A stretch of DNA of 64,000 bases from Metabacillus sp. FJAT-52054 (GTDB lineage Bacteria > Bacillota > Bacilli > Bacillales > Bacillaceae), in assembly GCF_037201815.1 (NCBI RefSeq), contig NZ_CP147407.1, forward strand, positions 310,001 to 374,000, written 5' to 3'. Below, piece by piece: positions 1-6,510 of this stretch. The first letter of the stretch is position 1. The number at the start of each line of letters is the position of its first letter. Under the pieces are notes generated by a model that was given only the letters and a program-made list of their open reading frames with translations, searched no databases and was not told where the DNA came from. The translations under genes were made by a program, and so were the position numbers.

Positions 1-2
1 CA

Positions 3-347
3 ATGACAAAAGTTATCGAACAGCATACGGCAATGGAGATTGTAGGGAATGAGGAACTAGAACGTCTAGCACAACAAGAAATGCTTCAAAGAACTAAGGT
101 ACTGGATAAAGTTAGGGAGATATTCACTTTTCCGAATGGAGGATTTATCAGTATCTCTACGGTTGCTGCATTATACGACGTTGAAGAAATGAAGGTAATC
201 AGCTTATTGCGGGTGGAAGAACTGGAAGGAGAACATAACTTACTTGTTTCCAGACTAGATATGCTTAGTGTGGGATTCTTGTTAAGCGAATCAGAGGTAG
301 CCCAGGAATTAAGGAATCAACTCACAAATATTCGGGAGGTGAATTGA
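3..347 (+). CDS. Unknown small protein of element 1
   Basis: This 114-residue charged, mostly helical protein has no signal peptide or membrane segment. Residues about 46-70 (ISTVAALYDVEEMKVISLL) look like a helix-turn-helix-type segment. I do not recognise the family. The start is the first ATG in the window, so the true gene could begin further upstream. It ends three bases before the next start codon, with a GGAGG-like site (ggaggtgaa) near its end, so the two genes are probably co-transcribed. Its position next to a replication-type gene suggests an element-encoded DNA-binding or regulatory protein, but that is inference. Confidence 0.6.
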   Translation: MTKVIEQHTAMEIVGNEELERLAQQEMLQRTKVLDKVREIFTFPNGGFISISTVAALYDVEEMKVISLLRVEELEGEHNLLVSRLDMLSVGFLLSESEVAQELRNQLTNIREVN

Positions 348-350
348 GAA

Positions 351-797
351 ATGACACTCAAGAAGTTAACAGAGGAAGAAATCTTTCTAAAGGTCTATAA
401 ATCTTTCTATACTAGTGGATTAGCGTCAAAAATTGGGAAGGAGTTGGGGCGGGGGAAAGTAAACACGCTACTTGCTATTGCTTCCTATATGGACGATAAA
501 GGGATATGTTTTCCTACTCAGGAACAATTAGCAGACAGAACGGGGACTACGATAGGAACTATTAACCGGGATGTTAACGAACTATTGGATTTCAGGATAG
601 ATGGTAAACCAATTCTTATACGTCGTAAGCACAAAACTAACGCTGGGCATAGGAATTCAATATATAGAGTTATGCCAATTTCTCAGCTATCTATATTTGA
701 TAGAGAAATCGAACCGATTCAGAAGCCATTAATTGAGAAAGATAAAGAAGCAAGTGAAAGGGAAGCAGCATTAGCGGATTTATTAGCAGAATTGTGA
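351..797 (+). CDS. Winged-helix replication-initiator-like protein
   Basis: This 148-residue protein has a central winged-helix region at about residues 38-85: a run about one condition per helix, then FPTQEQLADRTGTT and a recognition helix TINRDVNELL. The pattern is typical of the HTH_36-type domains of plasmid and phage replication initiators and related regulators. The tail (about 115-148) is charged and helical. It follows the first gene by three bases with a good ribosome site, so it is probably the second gene of an operon. The three direct repeats about 90 bp downstream fit an origin-binding role. A plain transcriptional regulator is the main alternative. Confidence 0.6.
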   Translation: MTLKKLTEEEIFLKVYKSFYTSGLASKIGKELGRGKVNTLLAIASYMDDKGICFPTQEQLADRTGTTIGTINRDVNELLDFRIDGKPILIRRKHKTNAGHRNSIYRVMPISQLSIFDREIEPIQKPLIEKDKEASEREAALADLLAEL

Positions 798-803
798 CTA
801 GTC

Positions 804-821
804 ACCAGATTGGTGACAGGG
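804..821. promoter_or_regulatory. Inverted repeat after the replication-like gene
   Basis: A short dyad GTCACC-agatt-GGTGAC starts a few bases after the stop codon of the preceding gene. There is no T-run after it, so a terminator is unlikely. An operator or origin-associated hairpin is possible. Confidence 0.3.
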
Positions 822-886
822 TATAGCAGCTTTAGGAAGTACCTAATGTTTAAAATCATAACTAGCTAATTGGTTATATAGATATA

Positions 887-927
887 TAAGAAGAACCATA
901 TTAAGAAGAACTATATAAGAAGAACCA
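887..927. repeat. Three iteron-like direct repeats
   Basis: TAAGAAGAACYA occurs three times, at 887-898, 902-913 and 916-927, with starts 15 and 14 bp apart and AT-rich spacers. Short directly repeated sites just after a replication-type gene are typical of iterons in origins of small replicons and integrative elements. The function is inferred from arrangement only. Confidence 0.5.
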
Positions 928-934
928 AAATACA

Positions 935-960
935 GAGGGGGCAAGCCCCTCCGGTTGTTT
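935..960 (+). terminator. Hairpin terminator
   Basis: A strong stem GAGGGG-gcaag-CCCCTC (935-951) is followed by a T-containing stretch (ggttgttt). It could end the upstream two-gene unit or be a structured part of the origin region. The rest of the 798-1122 gap is AT-rich and I see no gene in it. Confidence 0.5.
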
Positions 961-1122
961 ACAATCTAAGAGAATAATATATATTCGTTTACAAAGGTGA
1001 ATAAAAGATAGAACACCAAATTCCGCCAACCAAACTGACACGGGAGAGGGTTATGCTTATATTATGAAATTTATTCCAAGTGTAATATACTAGAATCCTA
1101 GTAAATATGTAGGGGGCAAAAT

Positions 1123-1329
1123 ATGAAAAAGCAATATGAGGTAACATTTCACTTAATTAACGGTGAAATTGGACATCTAATAGAAGAATCTTCTCTTGTG
1201 CGTGCAAAGAACAAAATTAAGAACCAATTTGAGGATATAGGAGAAAGCCCCGTTCTTTCCTTAACCGACGACTTAGTTCTTGTGAAAGCAAACGTACAAT
1301 ACTTCATGGTTAAAGAATACGAAGGTTAA
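1123..1329 (+). CDS. Unknown 68-residue protein
   Basis: This small acidic/basic mixed protein has no membrane segment or signal peptide. A good ribosome site (agggggc) lies just before the ATG, and a hairpin terminator follows directly, so it looks like a complete monocistronic gene. I do not recognise the family. It could be a small regulator or antitoxin-type cargo of element 1, but nothing in the sequence decides this. Confidence 0.55.
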   Translation: MKKQYEVTFHLINGEIGHLIEESSLVRAKNKIKNQFEDIGESPVLSLTDDLVLVKANVQYFMVKEYEG

Positions 1330-1336
1330 TCAAATG

Positions 1337-1375
1337 AGGACGCTATCCATGCGGCTGGCGTTCTCTCTTTTTTAC
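1337..1375 (+). terminator. Intrinsic terminator
   Basis: The stem GAGGACGC / GCGTTCTC (one G-T pair), with a 12-base loop, is followed by a T-rich tail (tctttttta). It directly follows the 68-residue gene. Confidence 0.6.
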
Positions 1376-1399
1376 CTTAAAACTTAAAAGGAGGATAAT

Positions 1400-2245
1400 A
1401 TGGCTAAATTACCCAAAGAAGGAGAATTTCCAAATGAGAGAGATTTCTTCTATATTGTAAGTTTTCTAATAATAGTTGTTATTTTTATCGTATCTCATCG
1501 TCTATCAGATAATACAGACGTTGTAGCTTATGTAGGGTTTGCAGGAACTATTGTTTCCATACTTCTAGCAGTTATTGCCATCATTTATTCTTTTTATCAA
1601 AGTAGCACGTATGAAAACTCAACAAAAAAATTAGATATCACAGCTAATAAGATAGAAAATATAACAAATGAATTATCAGAAGTAGCTAAAATAGGGGGTA
1701 ATATAGCTGACCTTAAAGGTATAGTGGAGAAAATTGATAATACCGTGACAAACATAGACTCCAATTTTTACGAAGAAATGAATAAAAAGCCTCATTCATC
1801 TAGCTATAATAGCGTTCAAATACTGCCCTCAAATGACGATAATGATTTAGAGACAGCTTTTAACTATGATAGAAAGTACTTCGAAAAAGTCACCAGTAAT
1901 TTAACAGTTCTAGCAGCAGTTGTGGTGGTATGGATTCAAAAGTCGTACAAACTCAATGTGAATTTTAATATTAAAGATTGTACACGATTTTTTGTTGAGG
2001 ATATCATGTTAGAACAAGATAAAAACCGTCTGTTAGGGTTTGAGAATGCTATCAACGGATTGTTAATAGCATACGAACATTTATATTTTTTTGACTTAAA
2101 AAAATTGAACGAAGAAGAATTTAAGGTCAACTCGTTTGATAAAAACCTTTCTGATGTAATTGATGATAGACCAACTGAGTGGAGTATTTTGGAAAAGCAT
2201 TTTGATGGAATCGAAACACTAATTAAGCATAAAGGGCGGTATTGA
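1400..2245 (+). CDS. Membrane-anchored coiled-coil protein, unknown
   Basis: This 281-residue protein has two predicted membrane helices near the N-terminus (about residues 17-33 and 42-66). A coiled-coil-like stretch follows (about 75-125, repeated N/L/I heptads such as ANKIENITNELSEV), then a soluble C-terminal domain of about 150 residues rich in aromatic and acidic residues. A ribosome site aaaggaggat precedes the ATG. I do not recognise the C-terminal domain. A membrane anchor plus coiled coil plus unknown effector on a mobile element resembles the layout of some phage-defence membrane proteins, but no catalytic motif is visible, so a role is only a guess. Confidence 0.6.
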   Translation: MAKLPKEGEFPNERDFFYIVSFLIIVVIFIVSHRLSDNTDVVAYVGFAGTIVSILLAVIAIIYSFYQSSTYENSTKKLDITANKIENITNELSEVAKIGGNIADLKGIVEKIDNTVTNIDSNFYEEMNKKPHSSSYNSVQILPSNDDNDLETAFNYDRKYFEKVTSNLTVLAAVVVVWIQKSYKLNVNFNIKDCTRFFVEDIMLEQDKNRLLGFENAINGLLIAYEHLYFFDLKKLNEEEFKVNSFDKNLSDVIDDRPTEWSILEKHFDGIETLIKHKGRY

Positions 2246-2344
2246 TGGAAAATACTGCTTTACATATAACAACAACTACTTTATAATTTAAATATAAATT
2301 TATACTTAGGAAGTAGTGCTTACTGCTTCTAACTATACATATAC

Positions 2345-2497
2345 ACACGTTCCGCACTTCAAAACGCTGCATCTGTAGCAGCTATGTTCCTTACTACTGA
2401 AGCAGTAGTAGCCGACAAGCCAGAAGAAGGCGGCGGCGCCGGCATGCCTGACATGAGCGGCATGGGCGGTATGGGTGGAATGGGCGGCATGATGTAA
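2345..2497 (+). pseudogene. groEL: Displaced 3' fragment of groEL
   Basis: The frame encodes the last 50 residues of the GroEL chaperonin: [20 protein letters not shown], then VVADKPEE and the Gly/Met-rich tail ending GGMM, closed by TAA. No upstream groEL sequence or start codon exists in the window; the preceding bases belong to element 1. The fragment is therefore a leftover of integration, not a gene. The functional groEL should lie left of this window. The tail also contains the att core used by element 2. Confidence 0.9.
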
Positions 2498-2507
2498 TAA
2501 GCATCAT
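2478..2507 (+). repeat. Left attachment repeat
   Basis: These 30 bases cover the last codons of groEL, its stop codon and ten bases beyond. They are identical to 8728-8757. The bases outside each end differ between the copies (g versus t on the left, a versus c on the right), which fixes the repeat at exactly 30 bp. This is the core-type att site of element 2. Confidence 0.9.
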
Positions 2508-2550
2508 AAAGCCTTGATATATAGGTGGTTTAAGCTTGGTGAAAAACAAA

Positions 2551-2588
2551 TGCTCATACTTTTGCTCATAGTAAGCGAAAATGCTCAT
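2551..2588 (+). repeat. Three TGCTCAT repeats, candidate integrase arm sites
   Basis: TGCTCAT occurs at 2551-2557, 2563-2569 and 2582-2588, just inside the left attachment repeat. The same heptamer recurs twice just inside the right end. Short direct repeats near both ends of an element are typical of arm-type binding sites for integrases with an N-terminal arm-binding domain. Their use here is inferred. Confidence 0.5.
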
Positions 2589-2610
2589 TTTTCTTAGATA
2601 GACCACTTAA

Positions 2611-3684
2611 CTAGAGAAGGTCTTTCATCAGTTGACTAAACTGGTGGGAGGCCTTTTCTTCTATATTTGAAGTCATATGAGCATATATATTCATTGTTGT
2701 ATTAATATCTGAATGACCAAGACGTTGTTGAATCTCTTTAATCCCCACCCCTGCCTCTATTAACAAGGAAGTATGGGTATGTCGAAATGAGTGAGGGGTA
2801 ATATTCTTGTCTATCTTTGCTTTCTTCAACAGTCGCTTAAGCCTTGTTTCAATGACTTTCCTTAATTGCGGAAATCCGTCCTCTCGTGCAAAAATAAAGC
2901 TACTCTCCTCATATACTGACCTTTTTTCATCTTTATCTCATTCTGCTTGATTTTATGCTTACGTAACATGTTTACTACCACTTCATCTATTTTTATGGTG
3001 CGTATGGATCCAGTGGTTTTAGGTGGTAACAGCTCGTAAAATCTATAGTTGTTGTTTGGATTATAAAGTGTCTTTGTTATTCTAAGTCTCCCGCTTTCTA
3101 GCTCAACATCTGTCCATTTAAGGGCCAGAAGCTCGCCAGTTCTTCTTTTTCTAGGAATTTCATTTCTTCTTTTTGGTGCTCCAAGTCTTCAATTTTTAAT
3201 TGTCTTTTTGGAAGCAGGACATTTTCGGTGGGATTAAGCTTAATAAGTCCCAATTCGGTAGCATGATTAAATATCATACGGCCACAAGCATGTATTCCAC
3301 TTAGGTAGTTCCTGCTGTATTTTTCGGAAAGCTCATGCAATCTTTTTTGGTATAGTTGTTTCGTCACTTTAGCCAGCGGATATGGGCCCCATGCAGAGAT
3401 AAAATATTTCATCTCTTTACTACGTGCCCTTACGCTGCTGACCTTAGCTATTTTTGCATAAATCTTTATCCAATCATCAGCAAAGGTCTCAAAAGTCATT
3501 TTAGTCTCATTAACATATGAACCACTCTCAACTTCAGATTCAAGCTTAAGTGCAGCTAAACCGCATCTTTTTTTGTTGCGAAGCCAGACTTTGTTTTCTG
3601 AATCTGCTTCTTAGTAAGTGGATCGATACCCAGAGATACTGTATAAGTCCATTTTCCATTGCTCCGTTTTCGAAAATATGCCAA
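2611..3684 (-). pseudogene. Broken tyrosine-recombinase integrase
   Basis: The pieces align in order with a phage/ICE-type integrase. An arm-binding domain starts at a TTG (3684) with AYFRKRSNGKWTYTVSLGID. A core-binding domain lies at 3499-3098. The C-terminal catalytic half carries HSFRHTH, RLGHSD and the tyrosine in NIYAHM (2829-2611). A frameshift near 3560 breaks the N-terminal domain. A deletion near 3130 joins KEEL to GELLALKWTD and removes the segment with the first catalytic arginine. A further shift occurs near 2860-2900. The gene therefore cannot give an active protein. It runs toward the left att site, the usual place for int. Confidence 0.85.
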
Positions 3685-3689
3685 GTTTG

Positions 3690-4073
3690 TTATCTCCTTT
3701 TTTTCTCCAGTTTTTTCCTTGATCTCTTCAGCCTTTGATTATACGTATTCTCACAAGTACTTCTTTTCCTACCGAGTAGAGGCGGGCAAAACCTCTGGAT
3801 AGCGTGTCTAGGTTCAAAAAGAGCACCACAGAAAATGCATTCCTTCAGTTTTTCATCTTTGAATATGGCTTGCTTTAGTTGATACGCAACCACCTCTATA
3901 AGGTTATTAAAACTTAGTGCTGGGACATTCTTGCCGTTGACTAAGCGTGTGCTAGTTTGTCCGCTTTTTAACTTTTTTAGCTTTAAATGTAGGTAGGCGG
4001 AAGCGACATTCTGTAAATCGGTGTTTGCTACTTCCTTCCATAGAGATATTAACTCTAATGCCTTTTCGTTCAC
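3690..4073 (-). CDS. Zinc-finger (CGNR-like) element protein
   Basis: This 127-residue protein has a C-terminal cluster CIFCGALFEPRH...FCPP...CENTYNQRLKR (about residues 80-115) that looks like a treble-clef or CGNR-type zinc finger, followed by a very basic tail. The N-terminal part is helical and unrecognised. The start is a GTG with a weak ribosome site, so the gene may be N-terminally truncated. Its stop codon lies six bases before the integrase start, and its end supplies the integrase ribosome site (AAAGGAGATAA on this strand), so both were one transcript. It probably binds DNA, possibly in excision or regulation (inference). Confidence 0.5.
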   Translation of the reverse strand: MNEKALELISLWKEVANTDLQNVASAYLHLKLKKLKSGQTSTRLVNGKNVPALSFNNLIEVVAYQLKQAIFKDEKLKECIFCGALFEPRHAIQRFCPPLLGRKRSTCENTYNQRLKRSRKKLEKKRR

Positions 4074-4271
4074 TGAAGTTACTCAAGCCAGTTATTAAGC
4101 CGTATGAAACTTAACTGAAGTAACTGCTAGTTGGCTCCTAAGAATTCCTAAAAATTGTTAAGGTTTTAACAGATATAAACGTTGCTCTAAACAGGGCTGC
4201 GTTTTTTCATTTGAGGTAGGTACGGTGCAGCCAAGTCTTGAACTGTGAAGGAGTTGTAACGGTTAATTTGG

Positions 4272-4415
4272 GTGAAAATTTATGTTATTAAAGGATTACG
4301 AACATCAATAACGCAGGTCGAATCGCGATTACCCGAAAAAATCTTGAGTAACAAAAACATACAAGAAATTATGAGTAGAGAAGTCGAAGTAAGTACAGTA
4401 AGTACTGATACATAA
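4272..4415 (+). CDS. Possible 47-residue small protein or remnant
   Basis: A GTG-started frame encodes a coherent, non-repetitive peptide beginning MKIYVIKGLRTSITQVE. The nearest GGAG is about 18 bases upstream, too far to be convincing, so this may be the remnant of a longer gene. I do not recognise it. The remainder of the 4074-4559 gap is AT-rich and carries the ACTGAAGTWACT duplicated motif (about 4072 and 4115) and the direct repeats upstream of the toxin gene. Confidence 0.3.
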   Translation: MKIYVIKGLRTSITQVESRLPEKILSNKNIQEIMSREVEVSTVSTDT

Positions 4416-4451
4416 AAATTAATAGCCTAATTTATTTTTTTTGGAAAAAAA

Positions 4452-4493
4452 TTGAGCAAAAAAGGTGTAGCGTTGAACCAAAAAAAGGTATAG
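4452..4493 (+). promoter_or_regulatory. Tandem direct repeat upstream of the TAC operon
   Basis: TTGAGCAAAAAAGGTGTAG (4452-4470) is followed by a near copy beginning TTGAAC and ending AAAAAAGGTATAG (4473-4493), one DNA-turn multiple apart (about 21 bp). They lie 70-110 bp before the toxin start. This is the right place for operator sites that autoregulate the operon. A TTGAAC/TATAGG promoter with a 15-bp spacer could overlap the second copy. No binding protein can be proven. Confidence 0.4.
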
Positions 4494-4559
4494 TATAGGG
4501 AGAATACTTTGTATGTTCTATGTTCTTATTAGAATATACAATCGGAATGGGAATGTTTC

Positions 4560-5126
4560 ATGATAAAACAATTTCAAGCATACCATGGTACAAATAGGGG
4601 AAGCGCTGAAAATATTATGCGTGAAGGTTTTAAAATCAAAAAGTACAGTTTTATGAAAGCTGAGTTGGAGAGTGTTCCTGGCGATTTAGGAATGGGGTTG
4701 TACGCATACGATGACTCATACCAAAATGCCCTGGACTTCATCACTAAATTTCGTAATATTGATGATCCTAAAGTGTTAAAGCTAAATTTAGAAGTTGATG
4801 AGGAGAAATATTTGGATTTAGATGATCCAGATAATGAAGAAATCTTTAAACAACATTTTAATGTACAGCAAATACAAAATCTTTCTAGGCGTTATAAAAG
4901 TGCTAAAGGTGATAAAAGCCGACAATGTCTTGATGGATTGATTATAGAACATATCTTATTTAAGACGCGGTTAGATGTAGACTTAATCAGTAAAAAAACA
5001 TACACTCCTTTTAAAGGTTTACCACAACTTTCTCATTTTACTAATGGAACTGAATTATGTATAAAAAACAATAAAATAATAAATACTGATATTGAAGTAA
5101 TCGAGCCGTGTACTAAGGAGAGATAA
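4560..5126 (+). CDS. ADP-ribosyltransferase-like toxin of a TAC system
   Basis: This 188-residue soluble protein has an N-terminus with the ADP-ribosyltransferase fold signature: YHGTNRGSAENIMREGF at residues 8-24, where YHGT carries the NAD-binding histidine, followed by DLGMGLYAYDD (about 42-52) and a downstream A-L-D-F helix. This resembles the H-Y-type elements of diphtheria-toxin/PARP-like toxins and of DUF3990-like toxins. The third catalytic residue cannot be assigned by eye. It is the first of three tightly packed genes (3-bp gap to the next) whose third gene is SecB-like, matching toxin-antitoxin-chaperone operons such as CmdTAC, where the toxin is an ADP-ribosyltransferase. The target here is unknown. 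Confidence 0.65.
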   Translation: MIKQFQAYHGTNRGSAENIMREGFKIKKYSFMKAELESVPGDLGMGLYAYDDSYQNALDFITKFRNIDDPKVLKLNLEVDEEKYLDLDDPDNEEIFKQHFNVQQIQNLSRRYKSAKGDKSRQCLDGLIIEHILFKTRLDVDLISKKTYTPFKGLPQLSHFTNGTELCIKNNKIINTDIEVIEPCTKER

Positions 5127-5129
5127 GAC

Positions 5130-5459
5130 ATGGGAATTAAATTACGTAATCATATTAATTATGATATTAACAATTGGATTACTGAAGAAGAGGCAGAAAA
5201 AATATTTATAGCAGCTGGCTACGTTAAGGTCGATCAATTTGAAGGCGTTGATTATATACCTGTATCACCAAAGGATATAAAAAAAAACGACGGTCCGGAT
5301 TTAGACGCTATACACATTAATAAAAGCGGTGGAAAACTGGAGCTGAATTTTGAACTTAAATCTAATACACAAAATACAATGAATATAAATTCTGACTTCA
5401 AGATACTGATTAATAATGCAGAAGCTTTATATTCAATGGATTTTGAGGGAGCAGCATAA
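5130..5459 (+). CDS. Probable antitoxin of the TAC operon
   Basis: This 109-residue acidic protein lies between the toxin-like and SecB-like genes, three bases after the first and two bases before the TTG of the third. I do not recognise a domain. It has a mixed alpha/beta look, and its C-terminal 20 residues are comparatively hydrophobic (ILINNAEALYSMDF). In TAC systems the antitoxin is kept folded by the SecB-like chaperone through such a C-terminal chaperone-addiction segment. The antitoxin assignment therefore rests on gene order and this tail, not on family recognition. The ribosome site is aaggagag overlapping the toxin end. Confidence 0.55.
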   Translation: MGIKLRNHINYDINNWITEEEAEKIFIAAGYVKVDQFEGVDYIPVSPKDIKKNDGPDLDAIHINKSGGKLELNFELKSNTQNTMNINSDFKILINNAEALYSMDFEGAA

Positions 5460-5460
5460 A

Positions 5461-5874
5461 TTGGCTAGTAAATTAGATATTAATAAAGTAATAGTAGAAC
5501 AATCAATTTATAAAACTAACCTTAAATATAATTACGAATTAAATGAAATTGATCCAGAAATAGGCTTTGAGGTAGAGGTTCTAATTGCTCAATCTGATGA
5601 GACTAAGGGTATTATTAAATTAGAATGTCATATTAATGATGAGTTACCACTTGAGGAAGTTCCTTTTAATCTTAAAGTAGTTTTATTAGGCCACTTTAAA
5701 ACAGAACAAGGCGATAAATTTGAAAATTATATCCTTAATGCTATCAGCATTTTATTCCCGTATATGAGAGCTCATATTTCCACATTAACAGCAATTTCTG
5801 GTCAAAGACCATTAATGATACCATCAGTAAATGTTGTTGAATTGCTTAAAGAAAAAGCAGAGAAAAATAATTAA
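5461..5874 (+). CDS. SecB-like chaperone of a TAC system
   Basis: This 137-residue protein from a TTG start (ribosome site gaggga about 10 bases upstream) has a C-terminal half with the hallmark of SecB: LLGHFKTEQGDKF, then AISILFPYMRAHISTLTA and RPLMIPSVNV, equivalent to the ILFPYxRxxIsxlT...PPlxLPPvNf pattern of SecB tetramers. A longer frame from ATG 5416 overlaps the preceding gene and is less likely. Bacillaceae have no housekeeping SecB, so a SecB homologue on an island beside a toxin-like gene points to a solitary chaperone dedicated to its operon's antitoxin. It should act in the cytosol as a tetramer. Confidence 0.8.
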   Translation: MASKLDINKVIVEQSIYKTNLKYNYELNEIDPEIGFEVEVLIAQSDETKGIIKLECHINDELPLEEVPFNLKVVLLGHFKTEQGDKFENYILNAISILFPYMRAHISTLTAISGQRPLMIPSVNVVELLKEKAEKNN

Positions 5875-6182
5875 TAGTAATCTATAATTTCATTTTTTTA
5901 CCAAATTATCTAAAGCCTATAGAATGAGGGAATTAGATACGTTTATTTATTAAAAATGTATAAGTTTTGTCCGAGAAAATGATTAATCCTCAAAGACAAT
6001 TAAACATAAACAAGCTTAAATGACAGCAGCTTTTTAGACCACCTTATGACCACGAATCATATTGCGAGGTTTTATATTGATGCAAAAAAAGTTTTAAAGT
6101 ATACTGCTTAAGAATAATAACCCCGTGAGTTATCAGCATTCTTTTACTATATTTATTATTAAAGGATAAACTTTATTGGAAA

Positions 6183-6345
6183 AGGTCTTCCTCAGTTCAG
6201 TGAACTGTTGGGAGACCTTTTCTTCCATATTAACTGACATATACGGGTAAATGTTTATTGTTTTCTTAATGTCTAAAAGCTTAAAAAGTCGCTTAATCAC
6301 CTTTACTCCAATACCTTAATCAATAAAGATGTAGGTTTTATGTCA
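6183..6345 (-). pseudogene. Remnant of a second integrase C-terminus
   Basis: Read on the minus strand, this stretch gives a degenerate match to the C-terminal catalytic end of the integrase at 2611-2829: DIKKTINIYPYMSVNMEEKV against DINTTMNIYAHMTSNIEEKA, then SQQFTELRKTF against SHQFSQLMKDL. The active-site tyrosine position is retained, but stop codons and shifts interrupt the rest. It shows that a second related element once sat here or that the island is a fusion of two. In the remainder of 5875-6510 I see only AT-rich sequence, a terminator and the leader of the next gene. Confidence 0.7.
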
Positions 6346-6403
6346 GATTGATGACCCTTAATGTATTAATTATTAAGGGGAAAAAGTATATGATCATTCT
6401 ATA

Positions 6404-6443
6404 CAATCAAACACCCCGATAGAGGGCTGTTTGATTGTTTTAT
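6404..6443. terminator. Strong hairpin terminator
   Basis: A perfect 10-bp stem CAATCAAACA / TGTTTGATTG (6404-6437) has a 14-base loop and a T-rich tail (ttttattt). It separates the TAC operon and integrase remnant from the large gene that follows. Confidence 0.7.
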
Positions 6444-6510
6444 TTCTGTGTATATAAAATATGTATGGTACAATTATCCATTTAATGAAAATCAAAGGAG
6501 TTAAAGGTAA

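Larger units (their letters stand above)
1..2374. mobile_element. Element 1: partial integrated element ending in groEL
   Basis: The stretch holds short AT-rich element-type genes (replication-like winged helix, small unknown proteins, a membrane protein) and iteron-like repeats. It stops abruptly at about 2344, where sequence encoding the GroEL C-terminus begins with no upstream groEL. That is the picture left by site-specific integration into groEL, in which the original 3' end is displaced and the incoming element restores the gene at its other end, here outside the window. The att core probably lies within about 2345-2374, but its partner copy is not visible, so the boundary is inferred. 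Confidence 0.6.

Noticed and set aside
887..927. Short repeats after the replication-like gene as a mini-CRISPR
   Set aside because: Repeats are 12 bp with 2-3-bp gaps; iteron-type, not CRISPR.
2394..2606. A 70-codon minus-strand frame across the groEL fragment
   Set aside because: It is the antisense of the GroEL Gly/Met tail (Cys/Arg-rich low-complexity protein), not a gene.
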